This document shows positions 38,901-48,477 of a stretch of DNA of 64,000 nucleotides, in pieces. Position 1 is the first letter of the stretch. Each line of letters starts with the position of its first letter. A program made the translations under genes and the position numbers. The notes below the pieces were generated by a model. The model had not been told where the DNA came from. It worked only from the letters and a program-made list of their open reading frames with translations, and searched no databases. Origin of the DNA: Litoditis marina (Eukaryota; Nematoda; Chromadorea; Rhabditida; Rhabditidae); contig OZ038433.1 of the NCBI GenBank assembly GCA_964036275.1, positions 14,836,457 to 14,900,456 of the forward strand, in the 5' to 3' direction.

Positions 38901-41900
38901 AATGAGTTTGCAACAAAAAAAGAACAATACATTTGTTTGCACAACGGTTCACAACGTTCTTAGGGGAAACCACTATGCACTTTTACGTTCAAGTTATACT
39001 TTGTATATTCTGTTTTTTGTGAATCGTTGTGCAAACAAATGGGTCCGACTAGTTGACGAAAGACGTTCGTTTTCTGATTTTGCTCCAAAAATTAACAAAT
39101 TTTCTCATTTTCAGCGGAAAAAATAGGCCGTTTTTCATTTTTTTGCTACTGGGACAACTTTACTGAGATATGGTCCAGAAACACCCTTTTAAAGGGCAAG
39201 AAAGAAAGCTTAATATAATAGGTTTCACTAAAACGGCTTGATGTAAAAATCGTTCAATTCGGAGCGATGCACTCAGTTAGCAGTTAGCAATGCTATCCTA
39301 TTTTGATTCAAAAATTAAGTGGTTTTGAAAAGAGAAGGTATTTTCCCTCTCATTATGACCAGAAAAAGTAGTCGTACCGTCTTTCCATTTTTCCTGAGTT
39401 GCTTGTAGGAGAAGATACATCATGTAGTTGTTTATGTACTCGCCACAACCCAAGTCCGCACCGTGTATACCCTGAATCGAGCCAATATAAGTAACTACTT
39501 CACAACAAAGCGCCACTGAAATGAGGCAAATATCAAAAAGGAGAATAAACTTAAGTAACAGTACAAAACCGTGTGAACCCCAAATCAAGAACCTGCTTCA
39601 GGGAAAACTAAATAGATGGGAGATGGGAGAATTCACAAAACGGGTTCCCTTTCCACCAATATCAAGAAAATTAGTTGTTCTCATTGAACCATTAATCCCC
39701 CTGGCCCCCAACGTGTAGCAGTGCAACCAAATTATGAGAATGCCCAGTTTAGCAACGGAAAGTCCCAGTCACAACCGAGTGAAAACAGTGAACAACTTCA
39801 GCAATCATCGACCTCTACCCTCCTCAAATGAAAAAAAAAACACTTGAATAGATCAGTTCTAATGAAAAAACTCGTACCTCAGTGAATGCCTCCCGCAATT
39901 CAGATAGAAATGCTTCCTCCTCACTGAAAGAGTCGTGGACATACGGTATATGAGAGAGACGCAGGCTATCTGGACCCTGCAATAGGAATAGATCAAAGAT
40001 CAATAAGACCTCAAGCACCAGTAAAGTCGTCCGGCTAGCCACAAACACTCAAAGAACGGACTACTTTTTCGCCAAAGTAGAGAAGCCCATTTTGATTTAA
40101 AAATTTACGAGGTTTTTCGTATTTAAATGGAGAAACTGGTTCCTTTCCTGCGATTGGTCACACTTTACTGGTATATGACCTCCGGTATCCCTCAGCCCTA
40201 TATAGCTTCACCTACTTGGTTTGTTTGCTCGCATCAAAGCTAACAAACGGTATGACCATGAGACTCCTCAAATTTGACAAAGAATTAATGCCTCAGTCGT
40301 TCAGAACGCAATATAGCACCCATAAGCCTACAAAGCCACTTTCTGATGGGTAATCATACACCAGTAAGGTTTGACTAAGCGACAAAATGTAGTCCGTTTT
40401 CAGATGTAAACACGTGAAAATTCAGGATTTTAAAGAAGACCGAATTTCATCTTTATGGCTGAAAAGTAGTCCGTTTTGCTAATTTTCTGACTATTCGGAC
40501 AACCTTGCTAGTGGTTGTGGGTAAAAGAGGAGAATCATAAGCAAATAGAAGATTTCTGACCATTATATTCCTTTCGGTGAACACGAAGAACTTCATTCGC
40601 GGCAGAACTTCCTGTTTCGTCTCCAGATGATGCACAGCCGCATACTGACACGAAGACATCACTTTGTTGGACACCTGAAATAGAGGCGAATTTGTAGTTT
40701 GGTCAAACGCCAAGGCCTCTCATAAAAGGGGGAGTCGCGAACAAATCCTTGTAAGAAGTAGGGGTCGCGAGCTGTTAACTAACGAATATCATATCAAAGT
40801 TCAGCTAAAATCTTACGGAAAATAGTTGAATGTCGCCGTTTTGGAAGGTCGCGACACGAGAAAACACGGAGGGGTCGCCAGAATTTTGAAAGATTGAGGC
40901 TCTTGGCGGTGTATGTAGTAGTTTGGTCAAACGCCAGTTGTACTTTGGTCATACGCTAGCAAGATTCGACTATTCTACAGAAACAAGTCTGTTTTATATT
41001 CAAACAAATGGCAAATTATGATACCGCATCAAAAAATACACAAATTTTCTTGGTTCGACTTTTTCCGACTACTCGGACAACTTTACTGGGGTATGAGTTT
41101 GGTGACCATGAGGAATCAACTGTATAGTCCCGGTCATTCCCACTGAGACTTGGCGAAGAGCCAATGAATATTCCGAGTGACATTAAACCATTTTGAAGTT
41201 TTCAAATAAACTGCAAATCGCTGTTAGGGATTGTTCAGTTTCATAAGAACAGGTCAATGGAAAAAGTCTTTAGAAAACTGGTATCTAGTCTGAGAAATGA
41301 CCATTCAAAAATCTTGGCATGGTGCCAATGAGTCTCAGTGGGAATGAAACGAACTATATCACTACTGCACACAAAGACGTATTGACGATAATGTGATGTG
41401 TATGATGATCACCGCTTCGAAACGATGCGAAGTGAAAAATAAACATGAAATATGATGAGTTTGGTCAAACGCACGCGTGCTCGTCCCGTAGTTTGGTCAG
41501 TAGTTACCGTTTGTAGTCATATACCAGTAAGGTCTGACTGAGCGACCAAAATTAATCCGTTTTTAGATGTAGACAAGTGAAAACTGAGGATTTTTCATCG
41601 AAAGTAGACCGATTATCATCTTTTCGGCTAAAAAGTAGTCCGTTTTCCGATTTTTTCTGACTATTTGGACAACCTTGCTGGTGTATATTTGTAGTTTGGT
41701 AGCTGAGCACGTTACAATTCTCGATCAAAGTACAAACACAGCGGTACGGAATATAAAAATCTTGACTGCCTGCTTTCACTATATTAACCATGTGCTTCAT
41801 AGGTTTTTCATCCCAAATAGCCACCATATACCAGTAAAGTTGTCCGAAAAAGCCTCTTTCTCGTCAGAATACACGGAATCGAGAAGTTTCCGGTCTTTAA

Positions 41901-44615
41901 ATGGAAAAACGGACTGCTTTCTGTGAGAATGTCACACCGTACTGATGATAACCCCAAATACAAAAAGTAACTTAGCTCTAAGCACCCAACCCACCTTATA
42001 CTTTTCGTTGTATGGTAGAGTTTCCTCGTCCAAACCAGACGGAAGTACTAGAGCCGCCGGCCGAGTTTTGTCCTTGGTTCGGTACTTTGGCATTCGATGT
42101 TTCGCACGGAAAGTAGTGAAATCTTCCTGAGACATAATAATATTCAGAGCGAGAAAAATTACAAAAATAGGCTGCCTCTCGCCAAAATCAGGAGAACTTA
42201 CCTATTTTCTATGCGAAATCATGAATTATCACGTATTTCAATCGAACCACGGACTACTGTTTGTAGGATGGTGACACCTTACGATTGTGTGGATGTGTGG
42301 TTAAAGGAGGGCAGAATGGAAAGCTAGTTTAGGTACCCCGGGGTACCTAAACATAGCGTTGCGCGCGCCAAAACAGACTGAAACATGTGAACCGTATGCA
42401 AAATAGGTTGGCTAGTTTGAATAAAGAATAGTATTTATGAGTTTTTCTCGAGCAGCTCTTCCATATTAACTTTCCTTTCTGTCCCCCTTTCCGAGTCCGA
42501 TAATTTCACCCTTACACTCCAAATGAACCACAGGTGGGATAGTGTCGGTTTGAGTGTTTCAACAGTTAAACATCCCCTCCGCAGAGAAAGCAGGAAGTTA
42601 TAGGTCCCCCTAGGTAACTACCCAAAAAACGTAGACTTGTTTGAAAAGTTATGGGTTCCCCTAACCCAGTTAAAGGAAGAGTTAAGGATCCCCTGGTCAG
42701 TTAACTGTGGCATCGCACATATGAAATGAACGCTTTTTTGTGACAAAAAATTCTTCTTTGAACAGCAATCAGTGGTGTGTGCCAACAAATCATTGAACAA
42801 AACATAACTTATACGGAAAACGTAGAACAAAGTTGAACTTTCACAAATTACGTAGTTGAAGAATCTAATTTTTCTATCAAGACAACTAACCTTCATCTGT
42901 TTCAGCTCATTCCGTTCATAGGAGCGTCGAATAAGGAAAAACTCTCTCTTCACCAGATTTCTTGCATTCTCCTCTTTTTCTAATCTATCCGGAGAGAGCT
43001 GGAAATACACAAAATACGGCAATGCTTCTACTCAGAACGATTGGCGCCAATTTTCTGCAATTGGCCAGCTACAAAAACGAGAGAGCATGCAGGTCAATGA
43101 CGCGCAGACAGGCTAAGACAGTCTGCGTCTCTCTGACCTGCACACTCTCTCGTTCAGCCAATAAAAAAGTGGCTGGCCAATTGGCTGGGAATCGTCTGAG
43201 TATACAAATATGTTGTCCAAATAGCCAGAAAGTTCCCATAAACTGCTCAGCAGTCGCTCGTCCCAGGTACAAGAACGGGACGTCCCATGTCCCGGTACTG
43301 TCCCGGGACGGTACCAAGAATTACGGTAGAAATGGAGCATATTTGCATATAAATAATCTTCTATTTTGTCATCATTCATGCAAATCTGCTCCATATTCTA
43401 CCGTAACTCTTGGTCAAACACCAGTAAGGTCCGACTAAGCGACAGAAAGTAGTCCGGTTTAGATGTGGAAAAGTGAACATTTATGATTTTTCCATCAAAA
43501 GTAGACCGATTTTCTTATTTTCGGTGAAAAAGTAATCCGTTTTTCAAATTTTTCTGACTATTCGGACAACTTTACTGGTGTATGCTCTTGGTACCGTCCC
43601 GAAACATGGGACGTTCTGTTCTTGTACCGATGAGCGGTCGCCTGAGTGACCCCCTTTTCGTTGAAACCAAAAACTGTGTGTTATATCGAACTACCGAATA
43701 TGTTTGCGTAAAATGTCAAACCTTACTGGTATGTGACTGAAAATAGCTTCATAGTCATCAGATTATGTGATCGAACTAACTTAAAGAGAAATCGTTGTGA
43801 ACTGCTTGAACATCGAGATCGAGACAATTCATATGGTTGTTCGAAAACCCTGTTTTTTTTCTTTGAAGGACAGTTTTAGAAAATGATAACAAAATATTAC
43901 CATAGAGACATCAGACGGGGCGGTGCGGACATTTCGAACCGGCGAAGTGAAGGCTTTGGCGGGTTTTGATCTACTCTTCTCGTTTTCCACTACCTTTTCC
44001 GCGGCAACTTCGATTTTCCTGCAACGAAAAGACAATTGAGAAAACAAACGAATCGATATTAACTGAGCTCCAATTCTCTCTTTTTTGACAGCTCCAATTC
44101 TCTCTTTTTACTTAGTTTCAATATATAGCTTCTTTTTTACGTAGTTTCAGTATATACGGTGTGTGCTGTCTTTACACATGGTCACATTTATGAAGCTAAA
44201 CTTTCAAGAATTACCCCACTAGTATAAACTTCGGATTACCCAAACTTGGGTATTTTACTAAACATAACAGTCATTTTCGACACCATCATTAAGAAACTCA
44301 ACTAAATATTAACTGAATATCAATTACGGTTTCAATTCTCGCTTTCTTATTTATCTTTAACGCACAAAAAGTAAGAACCAAAACAGTGTGAAGAGTGTAG
44401 CCCAACTTTTGAGATATTCATGCAATAACGTTACAGCATTCTCACTATGACAAATTTCGGAACTAAAGCATTACCCAAACGCATTTAATATATAATTTAA
44501 AAATATTTTTTTAGATTGAAACTAATAATCAAATTTAAATTTACCGGGGTCTTCCACGTTTGGGTTTGAGAGTATTTTTATCCCTACCACCGGAGGAGCT
44601 TGGTCGAGGTGCCAT
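29927..44615 (-). CDS. mes-2: E(z)/EZH2-family histone H3K27 methyltransferase, complete
   Basis: Catalytic subunit of Polycomb repressive complex 2; nuclear, transfers methyl groups to H3K27. Exons 5' to 3': 44615-44545, 44018-43901, 42998-42891, 42126-41995, 40674-40561, 39976-39878, 39471-39378, 38780-38705, 38354-38210, 37707-37603, 37353-37201, 36478-36414, 35969-35924, 35717-35611, 35059-35010, 34305-34189, 33767-33700, 32024-31968, 31891-31792, 30961-30867, 30127-29927. They sum to 2121 nt, 706 aa, with every phase matching. Visible domains: AT-hook (about 19-24), E(z)-specific CGEYIN and EAIFQLFP segments, MCSS cysteines (CPRCDIFDC..PCGKRC), a SANT-like region, CXC (about 452-550), SET (about 557-684). 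Human EZH2 is 746-751 aa. The weakest boundaries are the exon 17 donor (GTCTGT) and exon 9 acceptor. In C. elegans the counterpart is mes-2. Confidence 0.95.
29930..29995 (-). other. Transposon-derived coding tail of E(z)
   Basis: E(z) proteins normally end shortly after the YVGI-type motif. Here QQYVSIKMER is followed from Tyr685 by 22 extra residues. The DNA for these begins TATAGT and continues GGAGACCCCTACAGTA, matching the terminus of the 235-bp element at 27381 (TATAGT..TGAGACTCCTACAGTA). The tail also repeats AGTACTGTAGG(A/G)GTC twice. I infer that an element end became part of the last exon. Confidence 0.55.
30978..31213. repeat. 235-bp TATA-ended element, copy 5 (E(z) intron 19)
   Basis: Left end TATACTCTGTTTCACCAATC with CTTCTACAGTAATCCGCC. 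Right end ATATTACTGTAGAGGGTTAT with GGTGGAACAAACTATA. Confidence 0.75.
31597..31720. repeat. Near-perfect hairpin element, GGACGATTAT family, copy 2
   Basis: Two arms of about 47 bp (ACGATTATGTGCTCCGATCT.. and its complement ending ..CACATAATCGTC) flank a loop of about ten bases. No mismatch is visible in the arms. It is flanked by TTTAA on both sides. It lies 71 bp from exon 19 of E(z), inside intron 19, and would fold into a strong RNA hairpin in the transcript. Confidence 0.85.
32092..32309. repeat. AACCCGGTATTTCG inverted-repeat element, copy 2
   Basis: Same termini and internal GGTTAACC words as 8315-8534, with few differences. It sits in E(z) intron 17. Confidence 0.7.
32835..33433. 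repeat. GAATTCTATATYTAACC element split by a G-rich inverted tandem repeat
   Basis: The outer element starts GGTGAATTCTATATCTAACC and ends AACCGGGTTAGTTGTAGAAT then TGGCC, as in the uninterrupted copy at 36801-37050. Inside, 32886-33003 is a tandem of AAGGGGACGAGG-type units, and 33127-33226 is the reversed complement of that tandem (CCTCGTCCCCTTT), with about 120 bp between. No gene in 32310-32834. Confidence 0.65.
34329..34563. repeat. 235-bp TATA-ended element, copy 6 (E(z) intron 15)
   Basis: Left end TATAGTCTGTTTCACGAAAC with CTTTACAGTAAG. Right end AGATTACTGTAGAAAGTCAT with CGATTGGTGAAACGAACTATA. Confidence 0.75.
35386..35600. repeat. 43-bp minisatellite beside E(z) exon 14
   Basis: About five units of AGAGAGATAGAGAAAGAGAG + AGGGGAAGAGAGGGGAATAGGTA run up to ten bases from the exon 14 donor at 35610. 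The long Ser/Leu/Tyr frames on the minus strand here are reads of this repeat. Confidence 0.85.
36801..37050. repeat. GAATTCTATATTTAACCGGG inverted-repeat element
   Basis: Left GGTGAATTCTATATTTAACC then GGGTTTTCAGGTAACCTAACC; right GAAAACCCGGTTAGTTGTAG then AATTGGCC. The ends are complementary and the interior is dense in GGTTACC. It lies in E(z) intron 11. Confidence 0.7.
40015..40175. repeat. MITE, CACCAGTAAAG family (E(z) intron 5)
   Basis: GCACCAGTAAAGTCGTCC at the left and CACTTTACTGGTATATG at the right, with the ACGGACTACTTTTTCGCC internal word. Confidence 0.7.
40355..40513. repeat. MITE, CACCAGTAAGG family (E(z) intron 5)
   Basis: Left CATACACCAGTAAGGTTTGA; right ATTCGGACAACCTTGCTAGT. 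The right end is only 48 bp from the exon 5 donor. Confidence 0.75.
41123..41358. repeat. 235-bp TATA-ended element, copy 7 (E(z) intron 4)
   Basis: Left TATAGTCCCGGTCATTCCCA then CTGAGACTTGGC; right GCCAATGAGTCTCAGTGGGA then ATGAAACGAACTATA. Nearly the same as 1246-1480. Confidence 0.75.
41519..41948. repeat. Two MITEs of the CACCAGTAAGG family (E(z) intron 4)
   Basis: The first (41519-41686) reads ATACCAGTAAGGTCTGACTG to GACAACCTTGCTGGTGTAT. The second (41826-41948) reads ATACCAGTAAAGTTGTCC to GTCACACCGTACTGATGAT and is more diverged. The second ends 46 bp from exon 4. Confidence 0.7.
42328..42351. repeat. Perfect 24-bp palindrome in E(z) intron 3
   Basis: Twelve bases (TTTAGGTACCCC) followed directly by their complement (GGGGTACCTAAA), centred at 42339/42340. 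No other feature explains it. Confidence 0.85.
43028..43202. repeat. Inverted-repeat element GGCCAGCTACAAAAACGAGAG
   Basis: Left arm TTGGCCAGCTACAAAAACGA then GAGAGCATGCAGGTCA; right arm TGACCTGCACACTCTCTCGT then TCAGCCA..GGCTGGCCAA; the loop includes CAGACAGGCTAAGACAGTCTG. It overlaps the region just upstream of E(z) exon 3. A related copy lies at 59498-59646. Confidence 0.7.
43246..43646. repeat. Palindromic element interrupted by a MITE
   Basis: Outer arms CTCAGCAGTCGCTCG..GGTACAAGAACGGGACG and CGTTCTGTTCTTGTACCGAT..CGGTCGCCTGAG, with inner arms AATTACGGTAGAAATGGAGC and CTCCATATTCTACCGTAACT. A full CACCAGTAAGG MITE (43417-43583) sits inside the right half, with CTCTTGG on both sides of it. 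This is a nested insertion in E(z) intron 2. Confidence 0.7.
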
Positions 44616-44640
44616 CTAAGAATAACATAAATTGAATAAA
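44616..44640 (-). promoter_or_regulatory. Acceptor-like signal directly at the E(z) start codon
   Basis: On the minus strand the ATG is preceded directly by ATTATGTTATTCTTAG, a plausible splice acceptor. Either the mRNA is trans-spliced with almost no leader, or a 5' UTR intron ends here. Confidence 0.4.
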
Positions 44641-44977
44641 TAAATAGACACAGCGCAAAATTATGTTTACAAAACGGAACAAAAAGAAAAACACAAGGAA
44701 AAGTAGACAACTGAGAATTATTAAGTATATGAGATTTAAAAAATATCCGTATATTGACAGGCTTTTAAATTAATGAATATAATAAGAATAATATAATTAA
44801 TTTTGAAAGAAAGACAGAAAAGAGACTGAAATAATTCAAAATAAAGATTTGCCGCATTTTTGTTTGGAGCACATTTTCAGCATCACAGCATGGTTGCCTA
44901 GTTTTATCGTGGGTGGTCTGGCGGTCACGTTTTGCGCGAGAGTAAGAGAGATAGAGAAAGAGAGAAAGCGGAAGAGA

Positions 44978-45037
<60 letters not shown>

Positions 45038-46948
45038 TACAGAGAGTGAGAGTGTACAATAGAGCAACAGGAGAAGTAAAGAGAGAGAAAAGAAAAGAAG
45101 AAAAATAGATTGACGAGAGAAAGGGAAGCTATGAAGACCAGATAAGAGAAAAATACGAAGAGAGAGAGAGAACGAGAGAGCGGAGAGAGAAGTGGGAGAA
45201 AGGAAGAGAAATGGAGAAAGAAATATAGTAAAAGATAAAGAAGTCAATTGCAACAGTGTAAGGTGAAAACACCGCAAGGAAGATAGAGAATAGAAAGAGG
45301 GAAAGTGAGAAACGGAAAGAGAGACGGGGAGAAGAAGAGTAGTGAGATAAAGGGAGAGGTATATATAAGGAAAAAGAAAAAGAGTAAAACTTAAGAACTG
45401 GAAAATACTAGAGAGAGAAAGAGTAATGAAGAGAAAAAGAGCAGATGAGTTGATGATAAGGACTAGAGGCATGCTGAAAAACAAGACAGAAGAAAAGAGG
45501 GAGGGAATGGAAGAAGATGCCAAAAGAATATGAACAATCGAAATAGACAAATGCGGGCAACCAGAATAAGTCATTCAAAATTAAAAGTCATTGAAGTGAA
45601 AGTCATTTGAAAGTGAACGTCAGTATTGTCAGTAAGCACAGAAACAGTTGAGAATCAGAAGTGAAGTTTCAAAATTTTTCTTCTTCTTCAAATCCTGCCT
45701 AAAAGTGAATTAATGACTTTTAGTTTAATGACTCTCAACTTCGAATGACTTATTCCTAGTACCACAAAGGCAGTAATACTGGTTTGCATCGGGAATTGAC
45801 CTCTCGCCAATACCAGCAGTACCTGTGGTGCCTAAACTGCAATTACTACAGTAAAATAGATGAGGTTATCGGAAAAGTAGAAAGAGAAAATTAGGTTTTC
45901 TAGCAGCAGAATGTGGGACTGCGTTGACTGCGAAAATTCCACGGATCCAATCGATTTTACAACAAAAGTTACCAAAATAAGGTGAGATTCATCTCGAAAA
46001 AGAGACTCGAGTTTGACGTGAAATTCCAGAATTCTTCTGTGGAACTTGAAATTTTGCACTCAATAAACTCGAAAAAAAACCTATTAAATGGAAAACAGTC
46101 GGTACATAAGGTACTATATTATAAAAACATTGTGTAATCTTCTTAAAACTGATGCGGTTGATAAATATCGCACTACAAATAAAATAGTCCAGTTACATCC
46201 GTCAAACGTCAAACATCAACTACATTCGCTCTATTTCGTTTTATGTTGTACGTGGCTCAACCAAGTGCTAATTCAAACCGTTTAGTAAGTGTGTCAAAAG
46301 CCTCTGCACGCCTAAACCTAGTTGATATCGTAGTAGTAAATAATGAAATAGGGGTATAAATAAAGGCCTCCTATTTCCACAAATTGCAAGTAGGACCCAT
46401 TCAAAAAAACTTCCAAGAAATGCAATCCTTCATTAAAGCCAAGTCGGACTGAGAAATCAACATCTGACAGACATTATGTAACACAAATTGCAGAAAATCC
46501 TGTTAGCATGATATTTAGGTTGAAATTTAGGCACATAAATTCAAAATCCGAAACCGAGGCGGCCTGATGTTGGCTAGTTGGCAGGATTGGGGCGCGTTGC
46601 CAATAGAGCGCGTTAACCGCGGGACGCACACTAAATATTGGGTTCGCTCTTTCCAAAGCAAGGCGATATAGTTGCATGTTGCTATGTTCTGCTGTGTTTA
46701 TAGTTTGATCACGTATGTTTCTGGCCGAGTTTTCTCGACTACGTATCTACAAAATAGAAAAAACAACGACAAAGATCTGGTCACCTATGAAAGGAAATCG
46801 AACCACTTTGTATTGAAATAGATAAAACAACAGAAAGAAAGAACAGGAAAATAAAGAGAGAGAGAGAGAGAGAGAGCGAAAGAAAGGGAAAGGGATCGAC
46901 GGGACACAACTGGAATCAAAAGTCTTTCACTTTCGCTAGATAGAGATA
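44641..46948. other. Upstream region of E(z): GA-rich, no gene
   Basis: A (GA)n tract at 44938-45040 and GA-rich sequence to 45500 produce a 269-codon minus-strand frame of Ser/Leu/Phe that I do not accept as a gene. 45564-45755 is an inverted-repeat element. Nothing recognisable in 45760-46840. A short (GA)n is at 46854-46876. Confidence 0.55.
45564..45755. repeat. 192-bp inverted-repeat element, GAATAAGTCATTC termini
   Basis: Perfect 13-bp terminal inverted repeats (GAATAAGTCATTC / GAATGACTTATTC), followed by the subterminal words AAAAGTCATT and AATGACTTTT. Confidence 0.7.
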
Positions 46949-47261
46949 GAAATAACCCTAACTTTCCCACATCTCTCCCTTTAGTCATCATTGCGTTACC
47001 ATTATGACATGCACCACATCTTATGATTGCATGACGTGAATGATGTTTTTTCAGATAACGTCGCAACTTATAAGCCCGGGAAGCGAGATATCAAGATCTC
47101 TCCGACCGGGCCCGGTCACCGTCTCTAACGTACCCACTCGTTCATCTCCGTTTCTCTCATATCCTTTCGTTCTTATGGTTTTTGCTAGTAAACTTTTAAT
47201 CTCTGGTTGTTCTGTTGTTTCCATGAAATGGTTTCCATCCGAAATGTAAGGTACATTTCGA
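46949..47261 (+). repeat. 313-bp direct repeat, left copy (LTR-like)
   Basis: Matches 53756-54068 with no indel (constant offset 6807) and one mismatch seen (C at 47014 versus A at 53821). It ends in a hairpin CGAAATGTA-AGG-TACATTTCG. The preceding 10 bp GATAGAGATA recur right after the other copy. It lacks TG..CA ends, so calling it an LTR rests on the paired arrangement and the flanking duplication. It contains a 69-codon frame of unknown meaning. Confidence 0.7.
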
Positions 47262-47324
47262 ACCTATCTTGGTAGCAGCGGAGTGAGATCCACTGTAATT
47301 CCCTCTGGTTAGGCCTCGTAATCG

Positions 47325-47347
47325 TGCGCAGCGCGGAGCGCTGCGCA
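47325..47347. repeat. GC-rich hairpin TGCGCAGCGC
   Basis: Perfect 10-bp arms (TGCGCAGCGC / GCGCTGCGCA) around GGA, within the interior of the 7.1-kb insertion and 64 bp from the left 313-bp repeat. Confidence 0.75.
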
Positions 47348-47438
47348 GATTAGTTTTTGTTCAAAGGTCTGCAGACATTACAAAACAGATTATTACAATT
47401 TTCTTCAAAGTACGTCGACCATTTTCTTTATCAAGGAT

Positions 47439-47461
47439 NNNNNNNNNNNNNNNNNNNNNNN
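47439..47461. other. Assembly gap (23 N)
   Basis: Twenty-three unresolved bases inside the 7.1-kb composite insertion. The true gap length may differ. Confidence 0.99.
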
Positions 47462-47912
47462 TACTTTATGTTTTTGCATGAATCACTGAAGGGCAACACG
47501 TCTACCAGATACTAAGTTCACGTTCCAAGTAGAATTTATTGAGAGGAGTTAGAGGGCCCAACGTCTCGCGAAAATGGCTTCCGTGCGGGACGGCGGCGGC
47601 GGCGGCGGCGCCGGCGACAAAAGTGTCCGCCTCCTCAAATCCCGGCATAGTTTCGCACAAAATTAACTCATTCAAAAAATACTTACATTATTGAAAAGCT
47701 CTAAAAAAGTTGAGGTATACGTATTTTCCAGGTATGTCTGAAATTTGAATATTACGTGTGAGAGAGCCGAAAATGGTCTCGCAAAAAATCATGGATAGAC
47801 CGGTTTCGTGAAAATAAAAATAAAAGAAGAGTTTAACGTGTAGTAGGAAAACGTTTTCCAATGAAGAACTCATGACAGGCGGGTATAGCTTGGTTTTCAC
47901 TCCTATTCACAT

Positions 47913-47985
47913 GTCTGATTGGCGGATTGGATAAACGCTCTATTCACACACGGCGAACGAAGGTTCGATTCCTGCCTGGAGTCTA
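47913..47985 (+). repeat. tRNA-like sequence with Pol III A and B boxes
   Basis: A box TGGCGGATTGG (47920-47930) and perfect B box GGTTCGATTCC (47962-47972), with no pairing acceptor stem. Probably a tRNA pseudogene or SINE head. Confidence 0.45.
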
Positions 47986-48157
47986 GAGTGGAAAATTTGC
48001 TATCACTTGAACGAGGTTACAACTACACCAAACGTTCTGCACTACTGCACGGTTTGAAACTCCAAAAGAAAAACATAACATTCCTTGTTAAATTATTGTT
48101 CAAAAATATCATTTTTATCAAAAATGACCGTTACTTCGTAACCATAGAAAAAGAGTT

Positions 48158-48270
48158 CAATTAGTATAAAAAACGAGTGTAAAGAAAGTCATGATTAGTT
48201 TTGGATAAACATGTACAAGAAATATAAAAGAAGTCCAATAAAATATTTTGAGGAAAATGCTAATCTCGCT
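48158..48270. repeat. Left terminal inverted repeat of an element split by PAT
   Basis: CAATTAGTATAAAAAACGAG .. TTTTGAGGAAAATGCTAATC then TCGC is the reverse complement of 53034-53147, with a few differences (for example GTCATGATTAG versus GTAAAGATTAG). The PAT element inserted 20 bp inside this repeat. Confidence 0.8.
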
Positions 48271-48289
48271 TCTCTTGAAAACAACGGAG

Positions 48290-48440
48290 TATAATTGGAA
48301 TTTTGAAGGAATTTTGAATTTGGCGCCGAAAGCGCCACTTTGCAATTGGTCCCGCACCGCGGTGCGGTACGGTACGATTTCCATGCGAGGAAATCCCAAA
48401 ATTCCTCGCATTTATCCAAGTTTTACGTCAGTGCGTGGTT
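48290..48440 (+). repeat. PAT split direct repeat A1
   Basis: 151 bp starting TATAATTGGAATTTTGAAGG and ending GTCAGTGCGTGGTT. It contains several small palindromes: GGCGC-CGAAA-GCGCC, CGCACCGCGGTGCG and GCGAGGAA..TTCCTCGC. Confidence 0.9.
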
Positions 48441-48477
48441 GTGTGTGATTTAGTGTATTCTATATTCGTACTATATT

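Noticed and set aside
44765..45574. 269-codon minus-strand frame
   Set aside because: Produced by (GA)n and GA-rich sequence upstream of E(z); Ser/Leu/Phe only, no domain.
47040..47249. 69-codon frame identical in both 313-bp repeats
   Set aside because: Identity is explained by the repeats themselves; no start context, domain or similarity supports coding.
46949..47261. Helitron end, because of the terminal hairpin
   Set aside because: No 5' TC start or 3' CTRR follows the hairpin, and the sequence occurs as paired direct repeats with a flanking duplication, unlike Helitrons.
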